From positions 2,276,613 through 2,340,612 of the forward strand of contig RPFO01000041.1 of NCBI GenBank assembly GCA_009746045.1: 64,000 bases of DNA, given 5' to 3'. Below the pieces are notes generated by a model, which saw nothing but the letters and a program-made list of their open reading frames with translations, was not told the DNA's origin and did no database searches. Position 1 is the first letter of the stretch. Each line of letters opens with the position of its first letter. The DNA comes from Mesostigma viride (taxonomy: Eukaryota > Streptophyta > Mesostigmatophyceae > Mesostigmatales > Mesostigmataceae). The position numbers and the translations under genes are program-made. Below are positions 58,942-64,000 of this stretch, one piece after another.

Positions 58942-60899
58942 AATCCCAGCGGGACCGCTCCCTTTTCCCGCTGCCATACCCACTTAGGCCAGCGTACACC
59001 GCGTGGGGCAGGGTGAGATCGGCACGCCGGCGACAGCGTGCCACGCGCCGCCACCGCGAGTACACACTGCAATGCAAGGTAGTGCGTTGGCTTAATTGGC
59101 TGTGGGGAGGGGGGCAAGACCCTCCTCCTAACCCTAGAGGGGCGTGCTCTAAGGGGAGGGAGGAGGCCCTTGCGAGGGTCAAGAGGCACTGCACCTGGCA
59201 CAGTCGCCGCGTAGGGGGCGTTGCGACAGGCCAGGAGCAAGAAGGTGCTGATGCAATATATGGGAAGCAGAATAAGTATGAACAACTGTGCGCGGACGCG
59301 GTGAGTCTACCAAAGGCGGAGGTGGCGGGGAAGGCACGGCTGCTCGACCTGTTGGCTATGCGGCCGAGCTGGCGGGAGATATATGCCAGCGAAGAGAACT
59401 GCATCAAGCCAGCGGTCGTGGCGAGCGCAAAGTATTGGAATGTGCCCAAGCCCAGCCGGGGATGCTCCATGGATGAATGGGGCAAGCTCATGAGCCGAGC
59501 AGCGGGCGTGGGCATGGTGGCGTTCCGGGAGAGGCGGCCCAAGTGGGTGGATGGCTGCTTTGGAGTGGCCAAGGGGGTGGGCGAGCTTCGGTTCATCGTC
59601 AACAGGAAGCTGGGCAACCTGCTGTATGTGGACCCCCCCAAGATCCTGCTACCCCACCTGGGCATCCTCGTGGAGGTCTACATCAAGGGCTGGTGCTACT
59701 GCGCCAAGAGCGACCTCGTGTCATACTACTACTCCATCGAGGTGCCCGAGTGGTGGTGGGACTACCAAGGGCTTCCTAGTGTGTGGTCGACTAGCGTAGG
59801 TCTGGCAGGGCCGAGGCGGAAGGTGTGGCCCGTGCTCAAGGTGCTGGCCATGGGACATTCCCATGCGGTGGCGCTGGGGGAGGCCATCCATGAGATGGTG
59901 CTCTACATGACCGGTGCCCTGGATCCGAGGCGCCAGGTCAACTACCTCTCAAGCGCAGGTGAGCTCACCTTGGTGCGCGACGAGTGTGGCCAGCCACTGC
60001 GCTTGGCCATCGAGTACAAGGAGGAGCGCGCCGGGGAGCTTCAGATTGACCTGGAAAACCCCCCTGCCCCCATGCTGTCCATCACCATTGATGACTTGGT
60101 GGCCAGCAACGGGCGGACCTGCGAGGCGGTGAACCAGCTCATCACGCGCGCTATTGAGGAAGGCTACCTCCCTAACAAACTTGTGCCGTCTAAGGAGAAG
60201 ACTAAGATGGCGAGCCTGGAAGGGGACGAGCTAGAAGCCCTAGGGGTGGTGCACCGACGGAACGGCGTGCTGGAACCAACGGTCAAGCAGCTCAACCTTG
60301 TGATCGCCCACACGCAGGCTATACTCACTCGAGGTCGAGCTACGGCCGAGGGGCTGGCTGCCGTCTTGGGGCGGTGGTTGTGGCTGCAGATGTTAAGCCG
60401 CGGCTGCTTGTCCATTTGGCAGCAATGTTTCAAATTCATCAGCCTGCAAGGGTGGGGGCAGCGATCCTGGGTGCTGTGGGCCGGGGTGCGGGAGGAGTTA
60501 GAGTGTGCCCTGGCCTTGGCTCCCATGCTAAGGGTTGACCGAAGCGCACCTTTGGCCCGTGAGGTGGTTGCATCTGACGCGTCCACCTACGGGCAAGGTG
60601 TCGTGTACGCAACCATGGAGCCGGGCGATGTGACGGAGCTGGCGAGGGCACGAGAGGTGCGGGGGTACCCGACTTTGCTCATACCAAGTGAGGTGGCCTA
60701 CGCTGGCCCTAGGCCACTGAGCGCGCGGGCGCAACAAGCAATCACTAGCCAGCAATGGCGGGTTGGGGTCAGGAGTCATTGGCGGGATCCGGGAATGCAC
60801 ATCAACGAGAAGGAGGTGCGGGCTGCAGTGAAGGGCGTGGAGAGGAGTGCGCGCAGCTTGGCAAACCGAGGCAAGCGGGTGGTGAGGTTGGTGGACTCC
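58913..60899 (+). CDS. Reverse transcriptase/RNase H of the DIRS-like element
   Basis: Frame open from about 58809 (no ATG until M near 59359). RT motifs: VGELRFIVNRKLGNLLYVD, AKSDLVSYYYSIEVPEWWW (motif A Asp), AMGHSHAVALGEAIHEMVL, and MLSITIDDLVASNG (motif C, DD). RNase H begins REVVASDASTYGQG (Asp) and HINEKEVRAAVKGVERSARS (Glu), and the next catalytic Asp (VVRLVDS) lies at the exact junction with LTR element B. The frame resumes at 63513. It would copy the element's RNA; DIRS elements insert via their own tyrosine recombinase. Confidence 0.8.
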
Positions 60900-63507
60900 T
60901 GTCAGGGTTTTAGTATAAACCCTGGATGTGCCCGTTTGCCAGCCTATGTTATGTTGTGGCCAATCTTCTGTATTTTCTGGCCAAGGATATTATTAGGGCT
61001 GAGTAGGGCTTGCCTTGTTCTTTCCGGCGGTACTTTTCTTATGACGGACAGTTGAGTATGCACAAAGATATTAGGTGCCGAAGTTAGGATTAATTCGGCT
61101 CTACCTTGTGGTTGCATGGTACGACTTGTAGGGCGTGAGTATCTCGTGCCATTTGGCGGTGGCTAACTCCTAGCGCCGCGCAATAGTGGGGTCAAATATT
61201 GGTGCCGAATATTCGCATCATTGCCTAGTGGATTTTGTGTGCCAGTTGTTCAAGTCGAGACACTTAATGTGTTAAGTTAACGTAGGGATAATGTGTGCAG
61301 CCGACATTGGACATTGTTTAAGAGGTCGGCGTGCACCTTTTCACGTTACCTGATGGTGGGCCAGTTGCCTTGTGGCTTGGCAATGGACACCGGTCACGGT
61401 CCTTAAATTCTATATATGCGTCTTTTATTGTATTAATGAAATGAGTTGTGCCGCAACATTTGAGCTCATTCATTGACGCATTATTAGGATTTTTGACATG
61501 GTATCGGGAGGGAAAGTTCCACACCTTTGAGACGACTTTGAACGACATTCTTGTGACCATGATGAAGCCATTTTACCCTGCCGGCGCATATAATTGATGG
61601 CGGCAGTGTTGTTACGTAATTTCGTGAGCAATGTCGTGAGGATTCATACGTCGCAGCATTTTGAATTTGAAGTTCGGCGGAACGGGCAGAAATTTCATGG
61701 GTCGACAGGCCTGGGCCAGCGCAGCCACGCAGGCGAGTTGTTATATGTGTCAAAGCCAGCGGAACTTTCATGTTTCGGGTTTGCTGTGGGCTGGCGCCGC
61801 CTGGCGTTGAGCCCCGCATGGCGAGGTCAAGGCTCTGGTTCCAGCTGGGTGCAGACTTTTTTCTCTTTTTCTGTACCAGTGACCTGCGCATCAACATGTG
61901 GCTCGGAGCGGACGTCGGCTGGAATTTTGCGAGCGACCGGCGCAACGGATTATCGCCATTTTTGGTGGCGCAGCCTGCGGAATTTCCAGCATTTTTTGTC
62001 GACGAGGACTGCCTGCCTACCGGCTTTTTGTTGGCGATGAAGATGTTGGCCAGGAGTGCCAGCATGGCCTCTCTTTTGAAGCTGGCTATGCCAGTGGGTT
62101 TTTGATTTTGAAGCTGGTCAGGAGTACCAGTGAGCTGCATGTTATTTTAGAAGCTCTAAGCCAAGGGAGCTTGTGACATTTTAAAGCTGACAAAAATATT
62201 TGCCCCCACTTATTTCTTGAGGGGGGGGGTTGCATGAGACTGGCTCGCGACGACATTTGTGGGGCCTAACGTGGCCTGTGGTCTGTATTGACCTACTTTG
62301 GGATGTACGCGCCTGCTTTGCATGCAAACTTGGTGGTCAGCTGTGTTTTTGAATGGACGAGGCAAACTAGCATGTGCAGCCTAGTGTTTTGGCCAGTCTG
62401 GAGGTTGGGATCAGTCCAACCTGTTATGGGAGCGCTCTGGGGGAAGTTCTTGGTTGACTTTCCATGCTCGGGACCTGATCACTCCCGGGAGTTTGTTGGC
62501 ACGACGGCGTGCCAGCGTGGGGCCGTGGAGGCCTTGGGACCGTGGTGGTCCATTTTAGGGCTATTGGTAGCCTGATGGGGCAGTGTTTGCCCATGTGTGC
62601 TATTCCTGGCAAGTGTAGTTGTTGTGACTTATTGCTGTGTTTCTGCATCAGACCTGGGACGCTGGGGCTGTCAGTTTATACCTCTAGGGACGCCTGGATG
62701 TATTTTGGAAGAGACACAGGCATGTAGCACCTTTGTTGTTATGACCAGGATGGCATTTTTCCAGTGAATTTGTTGCTGGATGGTTCCTTGGGAGGGGCTT
62801 CCCGGGTAAGGGGGGGTTGCTGGGGTATGTTGTACCCGGCAAGCCCTACCCTAGTTGAGGGGGGACTTGACGTTCATTGGACCCTGCACTGGCAACGTGC
62901 AAGGGGGGTGTCAGGGTTTTAGTATAAACCCTGGATGTGCCCGTTTGCCAGCCTATGTTATGTTGTGGCCAATCTTCTGTATTTTCTGGCCAAGGATATT
63001 ATTAGGGCTGAGTAGGGCTTGCCGTGTTCTTTCCGGCGGTACTTTTCTTATGACGGACAGTTGAGTATGCACAAAGATATTAGGTGCCGAAGTTAGGATT
63101 AATTCGGCTCTACCTTGTGGTTGCATGGTACGACTTGTAGGGCGTGAGTATCTCGTGCCATTTGGCGGTGGCTAACTCCTAGCGCCGCGCAATAGTGGGG
63201 TCAAATATTGGTGCCGAATATTCGCATCATTGCCTAGTGGATTTTGTGTGCCAGTTGTTCAAGTCGAGACACTTAATGTGTTAAGTTAACGTAGGGATAA
63301 TGTGTGCAGCCGACATTGGACATTGTTTAAGAGGTCGGCGTGCACCTTTTCACGTTACCTGATGGTGGGCCAGTTGCCTTGTGGCTTGGCAATGGACACC
63401 GGTCACGGTCCTTAAATTCTATATATGCGTCTTTTATTGTATTAATGAAATGAGTTGTGCCGCAACATTTGAGCTCATTCATTGACGCATTATTAGGATT
63501 TTTGACA
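60900..63507 (+). mobile_element. Non-autonomous LTR element B, near-identical to A, nested
   Basis: 599-bp LTRs at 60900-61498 and 62909-63507; target duplication ACTCC (60895-60899, 63508-63512). It differs from A at a handful of positions (for example CTTCTG versus CTTCAG near 60967), shared by its two LTRs, with one LTR-to-LTR difference near 61016. Same primer site (TGGTATCGGGAGG) and polypurine tract. It splits the RNase H codons of the DIRS element. Confidence 0.9.
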
Positions 63508-63512
63508 ACTCC

Positions 63513-64000
63513 ACCGCGGCGTTGGGCTGCTTGGCTAAGGGGCGGTCCTCATCCCACAAGCTCAACAAGCACTGCCGCCGCTTGTGCGCGCTGACCCTCG
63601 CCACCGGGAGTCGTTCCCAGTGGGTGTGGACGCCGAGTGCACTTCAACCAGCCGATGGCGTTTCTCGCGGCCAATCCATGGCGACTTTCTTGGCAGGCTG
63701 GGTGCGCGACCTGACCGCGGAGGGCATCCATCCTAACCCGGGGCCCCCTGCACCTGTTAGCTACCTTCCATTGCTAGAGGGGAAAGTAAAGCCGGCTACT
63801 TTGCTGGCCTACCGTCGTGGTCTTGATTCCCTCTTGACTTGGTGGGAGGCTGGTGGGCGGGCGGACGGGTCATCGTCACGAGCTGACACCCTTGATGAGA
63901 CATTTTGTGCGTATGTCGCCTGGGCTCATTTTCGGGGGTACAGCCGCCAAACGTGTGTCAATGCCTTGATGGGGTTGCAACTTTATTATCCCGGTATGGT
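63513..64000 (+). CDS. RNase H end, 2A-like motif and tyrosine-recombinase start of the DIRS-like element
   Basis: Continues the 58913 frame: TAALGCLAKGRSSSHKLN and SALQPADGVSRG close the RNase H (N-x-x-L...PADGxSR). Then LTAEGIHPNPGPPAP contains an NPGP core preceded by GIHP, a 2A-like ribosome-skipping motif known in various retroelements. KPATLLAYRRGLDSLLTWWE begins the core-binding domain of a tyrosine recombinase. The catalytic RHRY part lies beyond the window. The RT-RH-YR order identifies a DIRS-type element. Confidence 0.75.

Overview
This window reads as nuclear DNA of a unicellular eukaryote, most likely an alga or other protist. Spliceosomal GT-AG introns can be placed in two genes, several retroelement classes are nested in one another, and there is no bacterial operon organisation. 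No ribosomal RNA, complete tRNA, CRISPR array or plastid gene was seen. The species cannot be named from the sequence.

From about 4 to 46.7 kb lies a broken-up island of compact genes of the kind found in nucleocytoplasmic large DNA viruses (giant viruses). They are intron-poor and closely spaced. They include a long coiled-coil KilA-N-like protein (4.1-5.1 kb), a small zinc-ribbon protein (6.1 kb), a Cys/His zinc protein (19.5 kb), an HNH endonuclease (20.5 kb), a staphylococcal-nuclease-like protein (21.3 kb), a KilA-N coiled-coil pseudogene (26.1-27.5 kb), a charged protein with a PCNA-box-like tail (32.3 kb), a DUF2314-like protein (33.0 kb), an MSV199/KilA-type protein (33.5 kb) and a DUF5767-like protein (45.9-46.7 kb). 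A SET-domain gene with introns (8.5-9.8 kb) sits among them. I read this as an endogenised giant-virus fragment; that is an inference from gene content.

Mobile DNA has cut the island. Two full-length LTR retrotransposons (10.6-19.1 kb on +, and 35.0-45.3 kb on -) each split a virus-type gene, leave 5-bp target duplications, and leave gene halves that remain in frame. A third, decayed relative occupies about 46.7-52.6 kb. These elements begin AGTTAG and end CTAACT or CCAACT rather than TG...CA, and their pol order is integrase, then a retropepsin-like domain, then reverse transcriptase, then RNase H. That differs from the Ty1/copia, Ty3/gypsy and BEL orders and is the strongest candidate here for an undescribed lineage. 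Three noncoding elements of 1.7-2.3 kb with palindromic termini (28.7-31.0, 39.4-41.2 and about 50.6-52.3 kb) are nested in these elements or lie between genes. Two fold-back elements with tRNA-like T-arm sequences (2.2 and 24.7 kb) and a tandem element pair (23.1-25.7 kb) complete this part.

From 55.3 kb to the window end is a DIRS-like element: a Gag-like ORF, RT/RNase H, a 2A-like NPGP motif and the start of a tyrosine recombinase. Two near-identical 2.6-kb non-autonomous LTR elements (TGTCA...TGACA) interrupt it, one in the Gag ORF and one inside RNase H. Both carry clean 5-bp duplications, and the DIRS frames stay open across them.

The left edge (0.3-1.9 kb) holds a two-exon transposon-associated pseudogene. 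Many open frames in GC-rich parts are antisense shadows and were left out. Several single-base frameshifts occur in otherwise young elements, so base-level errors in the assembly must be kept in mind.
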